A stretch of 64,000 nucleotides of DNA from JBCBSZ01 sp039185015 (GCA_039185015.1 JBCDAU010000001.1:124001-188000); one strand, 5' to 3'. Shown: positions 16,906 to 25,980, numbered from the stretch's first letter. Program-made: numbers and translations. Notes: a model not told the origin generated them from the sequence alone.

Positions 16906-19900
16906 GTGACGTTCTCTCGTGTCCGCCGCTCCGTCGTCGCAGCCGTCCTCGCGGTGCCGCTCCTCGTCGGTCTGGCCGTCGTTGACGACGACGAGGCCGA
17001 CGCTGCGTTCGCAGGGGCGGCTCCGGCCTCGCCCGTGAACCCCGACCTGCTCGGAGTCGATCCGGTGAGCGGCGGTGGTGTGGAGGGTCGCGTGTCGACC
17101 TCGGTCAGCGACCAGACGTGGGTGGTCCGGGCGTTCGCCCAGATCGACGAGCGCATCTTCGTGGGCGGAGCGTTCACGAGGGCGACGAATCGACCGTTCG
17201 CCGGAGCCGCGAGCTACGACCAGCCGTTCATCGCCGCCTTCGACCTCGACACGAACGACTTCATCACGTCGTGGCGTCCCGATCTCGACGACGCGGTCTG
17301 GACGCTCGAGGTCCACGACGGCAACCTGATCGTCGGCGGTGAGTTCGACTCGGTGAACGGCACGGCCCGCGAGGGGCTGGTCGCGCTCGACCCGATCACC
17401 GGCGAGATCGTCTCCCAGTTCCGGGCCGAGATCGCCAACGACGGCAGCAGCTTCGAGCCGTCGGTGCGTGACCTCGAGGTGGTCGGCGACCAGATCTACG
17501 TGGTCGGTGACTTCAACCGCCTCATCGACGCCAACTTCCGGCACGGCCGCACCCGCACCGCCCGCATCGACGCCGTGACGGGCCAGCTCGACCAGTCGTG
17601 GGACCCGCGTCCCGCTGGCGGTGGCGTCTTCGACATCTCCGTCGACACCGCCAGGGGGCAGGCGATCCTGACGGGCACGTTCACGTCGGTGAACGGTTCG
17701 TCCAACACCGGCTCCGCAGGCGTCGTCTCGCTCGCCGACGGCTCGACGGTGCCCGGCTACCCGGTCTCGCTGAACGGCAACTGGACGCGGAGCTATGCGT
17801 CGGTCGTCGACGGCAACCGCTACTGGATCGCCGGCGAGCAGCACTACCTCCAGATCCGCAACGCCAACAACTGGGGCTTCATCGGTTGCGTCGCGACCGG
17901 CTTCAACTCGCTCAACCGGACGAACTGCACCGGCTCGTGGCGGGGCGGCGACAACGCCGGCGGCGACTTCCAGGTGGGCGAGCAGCTCGGCGACGACGTG
18001 CTGATCTTCGGCTGCCACTGTCGGGGCACGTACTGGAACAGCATCACCGGCGAGGACGAGAACCTCGCCGACCGCGGTGGCGTGCGCCTGTACCGCTCCA
18101 ACGGCAGCGAGTGGGACTGGCTGCCGAACATGACGTTCTGGAACCAGGGACCGTACGGCGCGTACGCGGACACCAACGGCTGCGTCTACATCGGCGGCGA
18201 CTTCGTCGGCAACGTCGACGGCTTCGGCCGGTTCTGCCCCGTGATCTCGCCGGTGCAGAACCTCACGGGTGCCGCCGCCGGCCCGTTCGTCAGCCTCGAC
18301 TGGGAGGCGCCGGCCGAGCTCGGTCCGGGAGTCGCCCGCTACGACATCTTCCGGGACGGCACCAAGATCGGCGAGACCACGGCGACCGAGTACGTCGACG
18401 ACACCACCGCCCCGGACGAGACGTACACCTACACCGTCACGGTGGTGCCGAACGGCTCCTCGACCGGCATCGGGAGCCAGCCGATCCAGGTGACCACGGT
18501 GGGCGACTTCGACGGCGACGGCTTGCTCGACTCCGAGGACCCCGACGACGACAACGACGGCGTCGACGACGTGAACGACGCCTTCCCGTTCGACCCGAAC
18601 GAGTCAGCCGACAGCGATGGTGACGGGGTCGGTGACAACGCGGATGCGTTCCCGAACGATCCCGCCGAGACGACCGACAGCGATGGTGACGGGGTCGGTG
18701 ACAACGCCGACGTCTTCCCGAACGATCCGAACGAGTCAGCCGACAGCGATGGTGACGGGGTCGGTGACAACGCGGATGCGTTCCCGAACGATCCGAACGA
18801 GTCCGGTGACGCCGACGGTGACGGGGTCGGCGACAACGCCGACACCGATGCCGACAACGACGGCATCGCCGACGGAGCGGAGGCGCCACAGGCCGACTTC
18901 TCGGTGCAGTCGCCCGTGTTGTCCATCGCGGTCGACGGCGGATCGACGTCCTCGACGGTGGACCTGTCCGCGACCGGCGTCGCGATCGGCGATGCCGTGA
19001 CGGTCGATGCCGTGGTCGCCGACGGTGACCTCAACAGCAACGCCGAGCGGTTCGTGCTCGACTTCAACGACGGGGAGGCCACGACCCCTGCCGTGCAGAC
19101 CGACATCCAGTGCGCCGGCTCGCTGCGCCCGCTGACCCAGCAGTTCTCGGCATCGGTGACCGTGGTCGACATCGGCGGCGGGACTCCCGGGTTGGACGTG
19201 CGGGGCACCACCGACTCGTCGGTGGACGACATCAACGGGTGCGACGACGTCTCGTATCGCTTCCGGATCTCGGGCACGGTCGGCGTCGCAGGCGGCGACG
19301 CCGATGGCGACGGGCTGGTCAACCGTCTCGACCTCGACTCCGACGGCGACTCGATCGCCGACGTGATCGAAGCCGGTCTGACCGATGCCGACGGCGACTA
19401 CCGGATCGACGACCTCGCCGACCAGGGGTCGGTCTCGCCCGCCCCCGATGCCGATGGCGACGGCATCCCGAACCACCTCGACCTCGACGCCAACGGCGAC
19501 GGCACCTTCGACATCGCCGGAACACCGTTCGCCGCGCTCGACACCAACGACGACGGCCGGGTCGACGGCGACGACGCCCAAGGCGGCACCGACGCCAACG
19601 GCAACGGTGTGGACGACGCCGTCGAGGGCGACGAGCCCCCTCCGCCGCTGCCGCCGTTCGGTACACCGGCCAACGTGACGCTCGCGACCAACGGCGTCGA
19701 CCAGGTCACGATCAGCTGGGACCTCGTGGCTGATGCGAGGGGATACCTCGTGCACCGCGACGGCCAGTTCCAGCGGTTCATCGCCACTGGCGCCGGATCG
19801 TCCTGGGTCGACGAGAACGTGGAGCAGGGTCAGACCTACGGCTACGTCGTCCGGGCGCAGGCGCCGGACGGCACGTTCAGCGCACCGTCCCCGACACAGA

Positions 19901-20772
19901 CCATCACCGTCGGCGACGGCCCCGGCCTCCCGCCGTTCGGGACGCCGGCCAACGTGACGGTCGAGACCAACGGCGTCGACCAGGTGACGGTGTCCTGGGA
20001 GCGGGTCGCCGACACCAAGGGCTATCTGATCCATCGTGACGGCGTGTTCCAGCAGTTCGTCGGACCGGCCGAGAGCAGCTGGGTCGACACGGACGTGACC
20101 GAGGGCGAGACCTACTCGTACGTCGTCCGGGCGCAGGCGCCGGGCAACGAGTTCTCGCCGCCGTCGGCGCCCCAGACCATCACGGTCGGCGAGGGCGGCG
20201 GTGTCGACCCGCTCCCGCCGTTCGGGACGCCGGCCAACGTGGTGCTCGAGACCAACGGCGTCGACGAGGTGACCGTCACGTGGGACCAGGTCGCCGACGT
20301 CAAGGGATACCTGATCCACCGCGACTTCCAGTTCCTGCGGTTCGTGCCGGCCGGGACGTCGAGCTTCGTCGACGACACCGTCGTCCAGGGCGAGACCTAC
20401 CGCTACCAGGTCCGGGCGCAGGCGCAGGATGACTCGTTCAGCCCACCGTCTCCCGTCGAGCGGATCACGGTCCAGGACGGGGTCGTCGTCGATCAGGGGC
20501 CTCCGGAGGTGCCGCCCAACGCCGCCGTCGTCCTGAACGCCGCCGGGGACGAGGCCACGGTCACCTGGGACCCGGCAGTCGACGACGTCGGCGTGACGGG
20601 ATACCTGGTCCACCGCGACTTCCAGTTCCTGCGCTTCGTGCCCGCTGACCAGCTCAGCTTCACTGACGTCGGTCTCGAACCGGGCACCCGGTACCGCTAC
20701 CAGGTCCGCGCCCAGGACGCCGCCGGCAACACCTCGTCGCCGACGGGGCTCCTGATCGTGAACACCCCGTAA
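16906..20772 (+). CDS. giant secreted protein: DUF5122-type beta-propeller, Fn3 modules and calcium-binding TSP3-type repeats
   Basis: Predicted secreted protein of about 1288 residues. Order: signal peptide (SRVRRSVVAAVLAVPLLVGL), a propeller made of delta-60/DUF5122-like blades (IFVGGAFT, LIVGGEFDSVNG, YVVGDFNRL, ILTGTFTSVNG) to about residue 440, one fibronectin-III module, two clusters of acidic DxDxDGxGD repeats that should bind calcium, and four near-identical C-terminal Fn3 modules opening PPFGTPANVTL. There is no sortase signal or transmembrane tail. I prefer GTG 16906 to GTG 16879 because the paralogue at 20872 starts at the matching place. It is tandem to that paralogue. Role is probably adhesion or surface matrix; that is inference. 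Confidence 0.85.
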   Translation: MTFSRVRRSVVAAVLAVPLLVGLAVVDDDEADAAFAGAAPASPVNPDLLGVDPVSGGGVEGRVSTSVSDQTWVVRAFAQIDERIFVGGAFTRATNRPFAGAASYDQPFIAAFDLDTNDFITSWRPDLDDAVWTLEVHDGNLIVGGEFDSVNGTAREGLVALDPITGEIVSQFRAEIANDGSSFEPSVRDLEVVGDQIYVVGDFNRLIDANFRHGRTRTARIDAVTGQLDQSWDPRPAGGGVFDISVDTARGQAILTGTFTSVNGSSNTGSAGVVSLADGSTVPGYPVSLNGNWTRSYASVVDGNRYWIAGEQHYLQIRNANNWGFIGCVATGFNSLNRTNCTGSWRGGDNAGGDFQVGEQLGDDVLIFGCHCRGTYWNSITGEDENLADRGGVRLYRSNGSEWDWLPNMTFWNQGPYGAYADTNGCVYIGGDFVGNVDGFGRFCPVISPVQNLTGAAAGPFVSLDWEAPAELGPGVARYDIFRDGTKIGETTATEYVDDTTAPDETYTYTVTVVPNGSSTGIGSQPIQVTTVGDFDGDGLLDSEDPDDDNDGVDDVNDAFPFDPNESADSDGDGVGDNADAFPNDPAETTDSDGDGVGDNADVFPNDPNESADSDGDGVGDNADAFPNDPNESGDADGDGVGDNADTDADNDGIADGAEAPQADFSVQSPVLSIAVDGGSTSSTVDLSATGVAIGDAVTVDAVVADGDLNSNAERFVLDFNDGEATTPAVQTDIQCAGSLRPLTQQFSASVTVVDIGGGTPGLDVRGTTDSSVDDINGCDDVSYRFRISGTVGVAGGDADGDGLVNRLDLDSDGDSIADVIEAGLTDADGDYRIDDLADQGSVSPAPDADGDGIPNHLDLDANGDGTFDIAGTPFAALDTNDDGRVDGDDAQGGTDANGNGVDDAVEGDEPPPPLPPFGTPANVTLATNGVDQVTISWDLVADARGYLVHRDGQFQRFIATGAGSSWVDENVEQGQTYGYVVRAQAPDGTFSAPSPTQTITVGDGPGLPPFGTPANVTVETNGVDQVTVSWERVADTKGYLIHRDGVFQQFVGPAESSWVDTDVTEGETYSYVVRAQAPGNEFSPPSAPQTITVGEGGGVDPLPPFGTPANVVLETNGVDEVTVTWDQVADVKGYLIHRDFQFLRFVPAGTSSFVDDTVVQGETYRYQVRAQAQDDSFSPPSPVERITVQDGVVVDQGPPEVPPNAAVVLNAAGDEATVTWDPAVDDVGVTGYLVHRDFQFLRFVPADQLSFTDVGLEPGTRYRYQVRAQDAAGNTSSPTGLLIVNTP
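18601..18846 (+). repeat. 66-nt tandem repeats encoding acidic calcium-binding units
   Basis: Four copies with a 66-nt period, each opening ACAGCGATGGTGACGGGGTC or a close variant (18611, 18677, 18743, 18809). Each encodes a 22-residue unit SDGDGVGDNADAFPNDPNE. DNA identity is higher than needed for the protein, so copies were made or homogenised recently. Confidence 0.85.
19654..20772 (+). repeat. four tandem Fn3-module repeats
   Basis: About 275-290 nt units, each encoding PPFGTPANV-x-L-x-TNGVD and HRDxQFxRFV, with the last one diverged. The same units recur in the paralogue (about 22495-23322) and look homogenised between the two genes. Confidence 0.75.
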
Positions 20773-20797
20773 ACCCTCGACCACGCTCACTGGCACA

Positions 20798-20819
20798 GAA
20801 CGTGGCGATGACCACGTTC
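20798..20819 (+). terminator. inverted repeat between the two giant genes
   Basis: GAACGTGG and CCACGTTC form a perfect 8-bp stem with a 6-nt loop, 26 nt after the first stop codon. It could end the first message or act as an operator for the second gene; CACAGAACG is also found upstream of the first gene (16821-16830). Confidence 0.45.
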
Positions 20820-20871
20820 CGTGAGAAAAACAGACGCCCAGCGCCCACCTGGAGCGCGTTGATGGAGGAGA

Positions 20872-23322
20872 ATGCGGGGCGTGATGTTCTCCCGCCTCCT
20901 CCGCTCCGCATGGTCACCACTCCTCGCCGTGGCCGCAGTCCTCGCCGTCCTGGTCGTGCCCACCTCCCGACCCGACGCCGTCGCGGCCGCCGAACCCGTG
21001 TCGGCCGTCGGGGCCGCGCCGGTCAATCCCGAGGTGCTCTCGGAGATCTCGGAGAACGGCGGCGGGGTCATCGGCGCGGTGGAGAGCTCGGTGCCCGGTC
21101 AGAGCTGGCGGGTGCACGCCTTCGAGCAGATCGGCGACCGGATGTTCGTCGGGGGTGCCTTCACCGATGTGACCGCCCGCCCGTGGGACGGTGCGCAGCA
21201 GTTCGACCAGGCGTTCCTCGCCGCCTTCGACGTCGACACCGGGAACTTCATCCAGTCGTGGCGGCCGACGCTCGACGATGCGGTCTGGTCCCTCACCTCA
21301 CACAACGGCACGCTGCTGGTCGGCGGTGAGTTCGACACCGTCAACGGCACCGCCCGCGAGGGTCTCGTGGCGCTCGACCCGCAGTCGGGCGCCATCGTCT
21401 CGTCGTTCGTCGCGTCGATCGCGAACGACGGGTCCGGGTTCGAGGCGTCCGTGCGGGAGCTCGAGGTCGTCGGCGATCAGCTGTACGTCGTCGGTGACTT
21501 CAACCGCCTCGTCGAGCCCCCCTTCCGTCATGGTCGCTTCCGCAACGCCCGGGTCGATGCCGCGACCGGCAAGCTCGACAAGTCGTGGAACCCGGTCGTC
21601 CAGCAAGGCCCGGTGTTCTCGCTGGCCGTCGACGAGGCCCGATCGCAGATCATCCTGGTCGGCAGCTTCGCCTCGGTGAACAGCTCACCCAACACCGGCA
21701 GCATCGCCGTCGTCCGCGAGTCCGACGGCTCGACGGTCTCGGGCTACCCCGCGCAGCTCAACGGCGACTGGGACGACACCTACGCGGCCGTCGTCGATGG
21801 CAACCGCTACTGGATCGCCGGCGAGCAGCACTACCTCCAGATCCGCAACGCCAACAACTGGAACTGGCTGGGCTGCGTGGCGACCGGGTTCCGCTCGCTC
21901 AACGAGACGAACTGCACCGGATCATGGCGGGGCGGCGACGGCTTCGGCGGTGACTACCAGGTCGCGGCCCGCCTGGCCGACGACGTGCTCATCTTTGGCT
22001 GTCACTGCCGCGGCGTCTACTACAACTCGATCAGCGGGAACACGACCGATCTCGACGATCGGGGCGGCGTCCGCATGTACCGCTCGAACGGCTTCGAGTG
22101 GGACTGGTTCCCCGAGCTCCGCTTCTGGACGGAGGGCCCCTACGCGGTGACGGCCGACACCAACGGGTGTGTGTGGCTCGGGGGCGACTACACGGGCAAC
22201 GTCGACGGGTTCGGGCGGTTCTGTCCGATCGTCTCGCCCGTCGGTGACCTCACGGCCCAGATGGGCGGCAACGGCATCGAGCTCTCGTGGGACCAGCCGA
22301 CGCAGACCGGACCCGGGATCGCCCGCTACGAGGTCGTGCGGGACGGGACCACCATCGGCACCACCAACAGCCGGTCGTTCGTCGACGGTTCCGTGAGCCC
22401 GAACACGACGTACACGTACTCGGTCGTCGCCGTTCCGAGCGGTGCGTCCAGTGGGCAGGACTCCGCGCCCGTCACCATCACCGCGGGCACGCCCCTGCCG
22501 CCGTTCGGCACCCCGGGCAACGTCACGCTCTCGACCAACGACGTCGACCAGGTCACGATCGAGTGGGACCAGGTGGCTGACGTGCGGGGGTACCTGATCC
22601 ACCGTGACTTCCAGTTCGTGCGGTTCGTCCCGGCCGGGACGTCGAGCTTCGTCGACAGCGGACTGACGCGGGGTGAGACGTATCGGTACCAGGTGCGCGC
22701 TCAGCGACAGGACGGCACCAACTCGTCGCCGTCGCCCACGCAATCGATCCAGGTCGGCGAGGTCGATGACGGGTTGCCGCCGTTCGGCACGCCCGCCAAC
22801 GTCACGCTCTCGTCGAACGGCGTCGACGAGGTCACGGTGGGCTGGGAGCGGGTGAGCGACGCCATCGGCTACCTGGTCCATCGCGACTTCCAGTTCGTGG
22901 CCTTCCTCCCGGCGAGCGCCGGGTCCTACGTCGACGACGGTCTGGTCCAGGGTCAGACGTACCGCTACCAGGTGCGAGCCCAGGCGCAGGACCGCAGCTA
23001 CTCGCCGCCGTCGCCGACGCAGTCGATACGCGTCGGCGCCGACGACAACACGCCGCCGTCGACACCCGTCGCCGCGGCGTCGCTGAGCGGCCCGACCGAG
23101 GCGACGGTCACGTGGGACCCAGCCGTCGACGACGTCGGGGTGACCGGGTACCTGATCCACCGCAACTGGCAGTTCCTCGCGTACGTGCCTGCGGCGAACG
23201 GGACGACCTTCGTCGACGCCGGTCTCGATCCCGGCACCCGGTACCGCTACCAGGTCCGTGCCCAGGACGCCGCGGGCAACATCTCGCCCCCGACGGGCCT
23301 GCTCGTGGTCAACACGCCATAG
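20872..23322 (+). CDS. secreted beta-propeller/Fn3 protein, paralogue without calcium repeats
   Basis: Predicted secreted protein of 816 residues, clearly paralogous to the upstream giant: the same signal peptide start (MFSRLLRSAW), the same DUF5122-like blades (MFVGGAFTDV, LLVGGEFDTVNG, YVVGDFNRLV) and a long shared block including NRYWIAGEQHYLQIRNANNW. It has one Fn3 module after the propeller and three at the C-terminus, but lacks the acidic TSP3-type insert. A GGAGGAG site is very close to ATG 20872; GTG 20881 or ATG 20884 could be the true start. A strong bidirectional terminator follows at 23360-23392. Confidence 0.87.
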   Translation: MRGVMFSRLLRSAWSPLLAVAAVLAVLVVPTSRPDAVAAAEPVSAVGAAPVNPEVLSEISENGGGVIGAVESSVPGQSWRVHAFEQIGDRMFVGGAFTDVTARPWDGAQQFDQAFLAAFDVDTGNFIQSWRPTLDDAVWSLTSHNGTLLVGGEFDTVNGTAREGLVALDPQSGAIVSSFVASIANDGSGFEASVRELEVVGDQLYVVGDFNRLVEPPFRHGRFRNARVDAATGKLDKSWNPVVQQGPVFSLAVDEARSQIILVGSFASVNSSPNTGSIAVVRESDGSTVSGYPAQLNGDWDDTYAAVVDGNRYWIAGEQHYLQIRNANNWNWLGCVATGFRSLNETNCTGSWRGGDGFGGDYQVAARLADDVLIFGCHCRGVYYNSISGNTTDLDDRGGVRMYRSNGFEWDWFPELRFWTEGPYAVTADTNGCVWLGGDYTGNVDGFGRFCPIVSPVGDLTAQMGGNGIELSWDQPTQTGPGIARYEVVRDGTTIGTTNSRSFVDGSVSPNTTYTYSVVAVPSGASSGQDSAPVTITAGTPLPPFGTPGNVTLSTNDVDQVTIEWDQVADVRGYLIHRDFQFVRFVPAGTSSFVDSGLTRGETYRYQVRAQRQDGTNSSPSPTQSIQVGEVDDGLPPFGTPANVTLSSNGVDEVTVGWERVSDAIGYLVHRDFQFVAFLPASAGSYVDDGLVQGQTYRYQVRAQAQDRSYSPPSPTQSIRVGADDNTPPSTPVAAASLSGPTEATVTWDPAVDDVGVTGYLIHRNWQFLAYVPAANGTTFVDAGLDPGTRYRYQVRAQDAAGNISPPTGLLVVNTP

Positions 23323-23359
23323 GGCGGCTCGACGGCGTCGATCGGGCGGTCGAAACGAC

Positions 23360-23392
23360 GAAACCCCAGGTCAAGCAGCGACCTGGGGTTTC
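23360..23392. terminator. strong bidirectional terminator hairpin
   Basis: A 13-bp perfect stem (GAAACCCCAGGTC with GACCTGGGGTTTC) around a 7-nt loop, with T-rich TTTCTTC on one side and a GAAACGACGAAA run on the other. It separates the giant gene from the tRNA-Lys gene on the opposite strand. Confidence 0.85.
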
Positions 23393-23400
23393 TTCGTGCG

Positions 23401-23473
23401 TACGCCCCCTGGGACTCGAACCCAGAACCTGCGGATTAAGAGTCCGATGCTCTACCAATTGAGCTAGAGGCGC
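23401..23473 (-). tRNA. tRNA-Lys (CTT)
   Basis: Minus-strand cloverleaf: acceptor GCGCCTC with GGGGCGT (two G-U pairs), D-arm GCTC/GAGC, anticodon loop CTCTTAA giving CTT, T-arm CTGGG-TTCGAGT-CCCAG, discriminator A. CCA is not encoded. Confidence 0.95.
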
Positions 23474-23526
23474 TTGCGGGCGGGGAGAGTGTAGCGACGA
23501 ACGTCGCCACACCCTCCCGTCCGGTG

Positions 23527-23602
23527 GGTGACCGAGGGGACTTGAACCCCCGACCTCCAGGGCCACAACCTGGCGCTCTAACCGGGCTGAGCTACGGCCA
23601 CC
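23527..23602 (-). tRNA. tRNA-His (GTG)
   Basis: Minus-strand cloverleaf: acceptor GTGGCCG with CGGTCAC, anticodon stem CCAGG/CCTGG with loop TTGTGGC giving GTG, T-arm GGGGG-TTCAAGT-CCCCT. The extra 5' G (G-1) opposite discriminator C, diagnostic for tRNA-His, is encoded. Confidence 0.95.
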
Positions 23603-23700
23603 AAGGCCCGCCGAGTGTAGGCGAAGCACCGCTCGACAGCGACCTGGTTCGGGCATCAGGCCGCGGAATTCCCCCGCCGTTGTGGCACGCTGGCGGCGTC

Positions 23701-23774
23701 GCCCCCGTAGCTCAGCCGGACAGAGCAGCGGACTTCTAATCCGACGGTCGCAGGTTCGAATCCTGCCGGGGGCG
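23701..23774 (+). tRNA. tRNA-Arg (TCT)
   Basis: Cloverleaf: acceptor GCCCCCG with CGGGGGC, D-arm GCTC/GAGC, anticodon stem GCGGA/TCCGA with loop CTTCTAA giving TCT, T-arm GCAGG-TTCGAAT-CCTGC, discriminator G. It is divergent from tRNA-His and lies just before the regulator-lipoprotein island. Confidence 0.95.
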
Positions 23775-23841
23775 CTCGCCTGCACCTGAGTGACGGGCCG
23801 CGAACCGCTGCTCGACGTCAAGCCTGGTTAACACGCTCGGC

Positions 23842-23847
23842 TAGGTT
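23842..23847 (+). promoter_or_regulatory. candidate -10 of the first AraC-lipoprotein ORF (TAGGTT)
   Basis: TAGGTT then CGAAGG then ATG: leaderless spacing of 6 nt. The second ORF of this type has almost the same block (TACGTT, CGGAGC, ATG). Confidence 0.5.
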
Positions 23848-23853
23848 CGAAGG

Positions 23854-25887
23854 ATGTACCTGACGTCGCGCCAAGGCGTCGTGCTCGCCGACGTCCGACG
23901 ATCGCTGCCCGACCTGACGGTTGGAGCGACCTCGCAGATCGTCGACGGGTTCGACCCGATCCATCACCATCTCGTCTGGAGCCACGACGCCGGGGCGCAG
24001 GTGCGCACGGCTCGGTGGTCGATGCTGGTCACCTCCCCGACGGGCCTGTGGATTCCGGGAGGCCATCCGTACACCGTCGAGGCCTCCAGCACCTGGTGGA
24101 CGGCCCGCTTCGCGGTGGACTCGAGCCCGATGTCCTGGAGGCGGATCACGACGGTCGGCCTCGACGAGGTCGTCGCACCGATGCTTGCCCACCTCCACTA
24201 CCACCCCGGCCGCGAGTGGTCCGGGGAGTTGTTGTCGTCCGTGGTCGCCCACCTCGAGGATCACTTCGCCGCCCAACCCTCGACCCTCCGGTTCCCGACC
24301 GACCCGAGAGCGCGGGATGTCGCCGACGGGATCATCGCCGACCCGGCGTCGGAGCTGGACCTCCACGACTGGGCGGAGCTCGTCGGCGCCAGCGAGCGGA
24401 CGCTCAGGCGGCTCTTCGCGGAGCAGACCGGCATGCCGTTCCGCACCTGGCGAGCGAAGGCCCGTTTGCAGGCCGCCGTTCGGATGCTGACCAGCGGCCG
24501 ACCGGTCGGCGACGTCGCACGGCGGTGCGGCTACGGCTCGACGATCGCGTTCTCTCGGGCGTTCGCCGGCGACTACGGCATGACGCCGAGCGACTACATG
24601 AAGCGCCGCGACGCCGACGTGGGTCCGACGTCGGCTTCGGCACCCGGATCTTGGCCGGTGACATCGCCGTCTTGGCCGGTGACATCGCTGCCGTTCCTGG
24701 ATGCTCTGGCTCGCCACGTGAGCGAGCGTCGAGGAGTCGAGATGAGCAACCGAGCCCGAACCAGAGCGTTGGCGACGGCGGGTGCCTTGCTGCTCGTCGC
24801 AGCCGCCTGCGGAAGCGACGACGACGATTCGGACGGGGGAGCGAGCGAGTCGACGTCGTCATCGGCTCCGAGCACCGCCGACGCGTCGGCGCCTGCGGAC
24901 GCACCCACCCAGACATCGGAGGCCGACGAGGCCGCAGCCGGCGCCGACCTGGTCGACTTCGCCGAGCCGATCGCCGCGTTCGAGGTCGTCGAGGAACGAG
25001 ACGAGACCCTCGTGGTCCGACATGCGTTCGGCGAGACCGAGATACCGGCCGACCCGCAGCGCATCGTGGCCGACGACACCATGCTCGAGATCCTGCTGTC
25101 GCTCGACATGGTCCCGGTCGCGGCCCAGACTCGGTACGCCGACGGGGTCGTACCAGCGCCGCTCGTGGAGCCGCTGGTTGCCGACCTCGAGATGTACCCG
25201 CGCGGGCTGACCAACTTCGAAGCGATCGCCGCGCTCGACCCCGACCTCATCATCGGCATCGACTGGACGCTGTTCGCCGACGATCCCCAGGAGACCTACG
25301 ACCTCCTCAGCCAGATCGCCCCGACCGTCATCGTGCGAGACGATCCACAACCGTTCTGGCGCGAGACGACCGAGGTCGTCGCGTCGGCCTTCGGACGGAC
25401 CGACATGCTCGAGGAGCTCGAGCGCTCCTACGACGACACGGTCGCCTCCCAGTGCGAACGCATTCGCACCGTCATCGCGCCGGACGACACCGCCGCGTTG
25501 GTCGAGGTGTACGACGACTCGTTCTGGCTGCTCGGGCCGGGCTTCGTCGACGGCGGAGGTCGGTACCTGCCGGTCCACCCGACGCTCTTCGCCTACGAGA
25601 CCTGCGGCATCATCCCGGGCGAGGAGAATCGGACGTTCGCGGCCTCGGAGCCCGCCCAGCTCTCGCTGGAGCTGCTCCCGGAGCTGCAGTCCGATCACCT
25701 CTTCGTCATCGCGACCGAAGGCTCCGAGGCCCAGTACGACGAGATCCGTTCGAGCTCGTTCTGGGATCTGGTGCCCGCGGCCGAGACGGGCAACGTGTAC
25801 GTCGTCGACTCGATCGTGGGGTGGGGCTACCTGTCGGCCGGGTGGGCGCTCGAACAGCGAGCCGACGCCATCGTCGGCACCGGTTGA
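23854..25887 (+). CDS. AraC-family regulator continuous in frame with a siderophore-binding lipoprotein (copy 1)
   Basis: One 677-residue reading frame holding two complete proteins. Residues 1-120 are an AraC-type sensing region (GLWIPGGHPYTVEA), and 160-250 the double HTH (LHDWAELVGASERTLRRLF, then VARRCGYGSTIAFSRAF). A linker with a doubled SWPVTS motif follows. At residue 297 starts a lipoprotein signal with lipobox LLLVAAAC and a FepB/FhuD-type binding domain (PF01497-like). No stop codon separates them. Internal translation from ATG 24742 is very likely. The full-length product would put the DNA-binding part inside and the binding part outside the membrane. Two further ORFs in the window share this build. 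Related design: Btr of Bacillus, which lacks a signal peptide. Confidence 0.85.
   Translation: MYLTSRQGVVLADVRRSLPDLTVGATSQIVDGFDPIHHHLVWSHDAGAQVRTARWSMLVTSPTGLWIPGGHPYTVEASSTWWTARFAVDSSPMSWRRITTVGLDEVVAPMLAHLHYHPGREWSGELLSSVVAHLEDHFAAQPSTLRFPTDPRARDVADGIIADPASELDLHDWAELVGASERTLRRLFAEQTGMPFRTWRAKARLQAAVRMLTSGRPVGDVARRCGYGSTIAFSRAFAGDYGMTPSDYMKRRDADVGPTSASAPGSWPVTSPSWPVTSLPFLDALARHVSERRGVEMSNRARTRALATAGALLLVAAACGSDDDDSDGGASESTSSSAPSTADASAPADAPTQTSEADEAAAGADLVDFAEPIAAFEVVEERDETLVVRHAFGETEIPADPQRIVADDTMLEILLSLDMVPVAAQTRYADGVVPAPLVEPLVADLEMYPRGLTNFEAIAALDPDLIIGIDWTLFADDPQETYDLLSQIAPTVIVRDDPQPFWRETTEVVASAFGRTDMLEELERSYDDTVASQCERIRTVIAPDDTAALVEVYDDSFWLLGPGFVDGGGRYLPVHPTLFAYETCGIIPGEENRTFAASEPAQLSLELLPELQSDHLFVIATEGSEAQYDEIRSSSFWDLVPAAETGNVYVVDSIVGWGYLSAGWALEQRADAIVGTG
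24649..24690 (+). repeat. 21-nt tandem repeat in the linker of copy 1
   Basis: Two 21-nt units starting TCTTGGCCGGTGACATCGC, differing at one base and preserving frame. They encode SWPVTSP-SWPVTSL between the HTH and the lipoprotein signal. Confidence 0.85.
24742..25887 (+). CDS. iron-siderophore-binding lipoprotein from internal start (copy 1)
   Basis: Likely separate 381-residue product of the same frame. GAGGAG lies 5 nt before ATG 24742, an ideal ribosome site. The signal MSNRARTRALATAGALLLVAAAC ends at lipobox Cys23, followed by an acidic Ser/Thr/Ala linker of about 40 residues and the two-lobed binding domain (PADPQRIVADDTMLEILLSL, LDPDLIIGIDW, LSQIAPTVIV). It would be tethered to the outer face of the membrane and deliver ferric siderophore to a transporter. 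No BtuCD/FecCD permease is in the window; the nearest transporters are the ABC pair at 34.3-38.0 kb. Confidence 0.7.
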   Translation: MSNRARTRALATAGALLLVAAACGSDDDDSDGGASESTSSSAPSTADASAPADAPTQTSEADEAAAGADLVDFAEPIAAFEVVEERDETLVVRHAFGETEIPADPQRIVADDTMLEILLSLDMVPVAAQTRYADGVVPAPLVEPLVADLEMYPRGLTNFEAIAALDPDLIIGIDWTLFADDPQETYDLLSQIAPTVIVRDDPQPFWRETTEVVASAFGRTDMLEELERSYDDTVASQCERIRTVIAPDDTAALVEVYDDSFWLLGPGFVDGGGRYLPVHPTLFAYETCGIIPGEENRTFAASEPAQLSLELLPELQSDHLFVIATEGSEAQYDEIRSSSFWDLVPAAETGNVYVVDSIVGWGYLSAGWALEQRADAIVGTG

Positions 25888-25953
25888 CCGTGCTCGCGGA
25901 CATCTCGCCCGACGGCTTCGGGAGGTGAAGTCCACCGAACACCGTCTTCCCCC

Positions 25954-25975
25954 GATGTAAAGGCTGCCTTACATC
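25954..25975 (+). promoter_or_regulatory. inverted-repeat operator upstream of copy 2
   Basis: GATGTAAGGC and GCCTTACATC arms, perfect except for one bulged A on the left, centred on a T. It occupies the spacer/-35 zone just ahead of TACGTT at 25981-25986 and is notably AT-rich for this genome. It is a candidate binding site for an iron repressor or for the AraC proteins themselves. Confidence 0.5.
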
Positions 25976-25980
25976 TCGAC

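Noticed and set aside
18601..18846. Regular 66-nt spacing considered as a CRISPR array
   Set aside because: Repeats are in-frame protein-coding units with no unique spacers, and no cas genes are present.
18736..20796. 686-codon minus-strand frame opposite the giant secreted protein
   Set aside because: Mirrors the repeats of the real gene; no start signal or family match.
23854..25887. Fusion explained as an assembly or sequencing error
   Set aside because: The same in-frame arrangement occurs in three diverged copies with different linkers, so one error cannot explain it.
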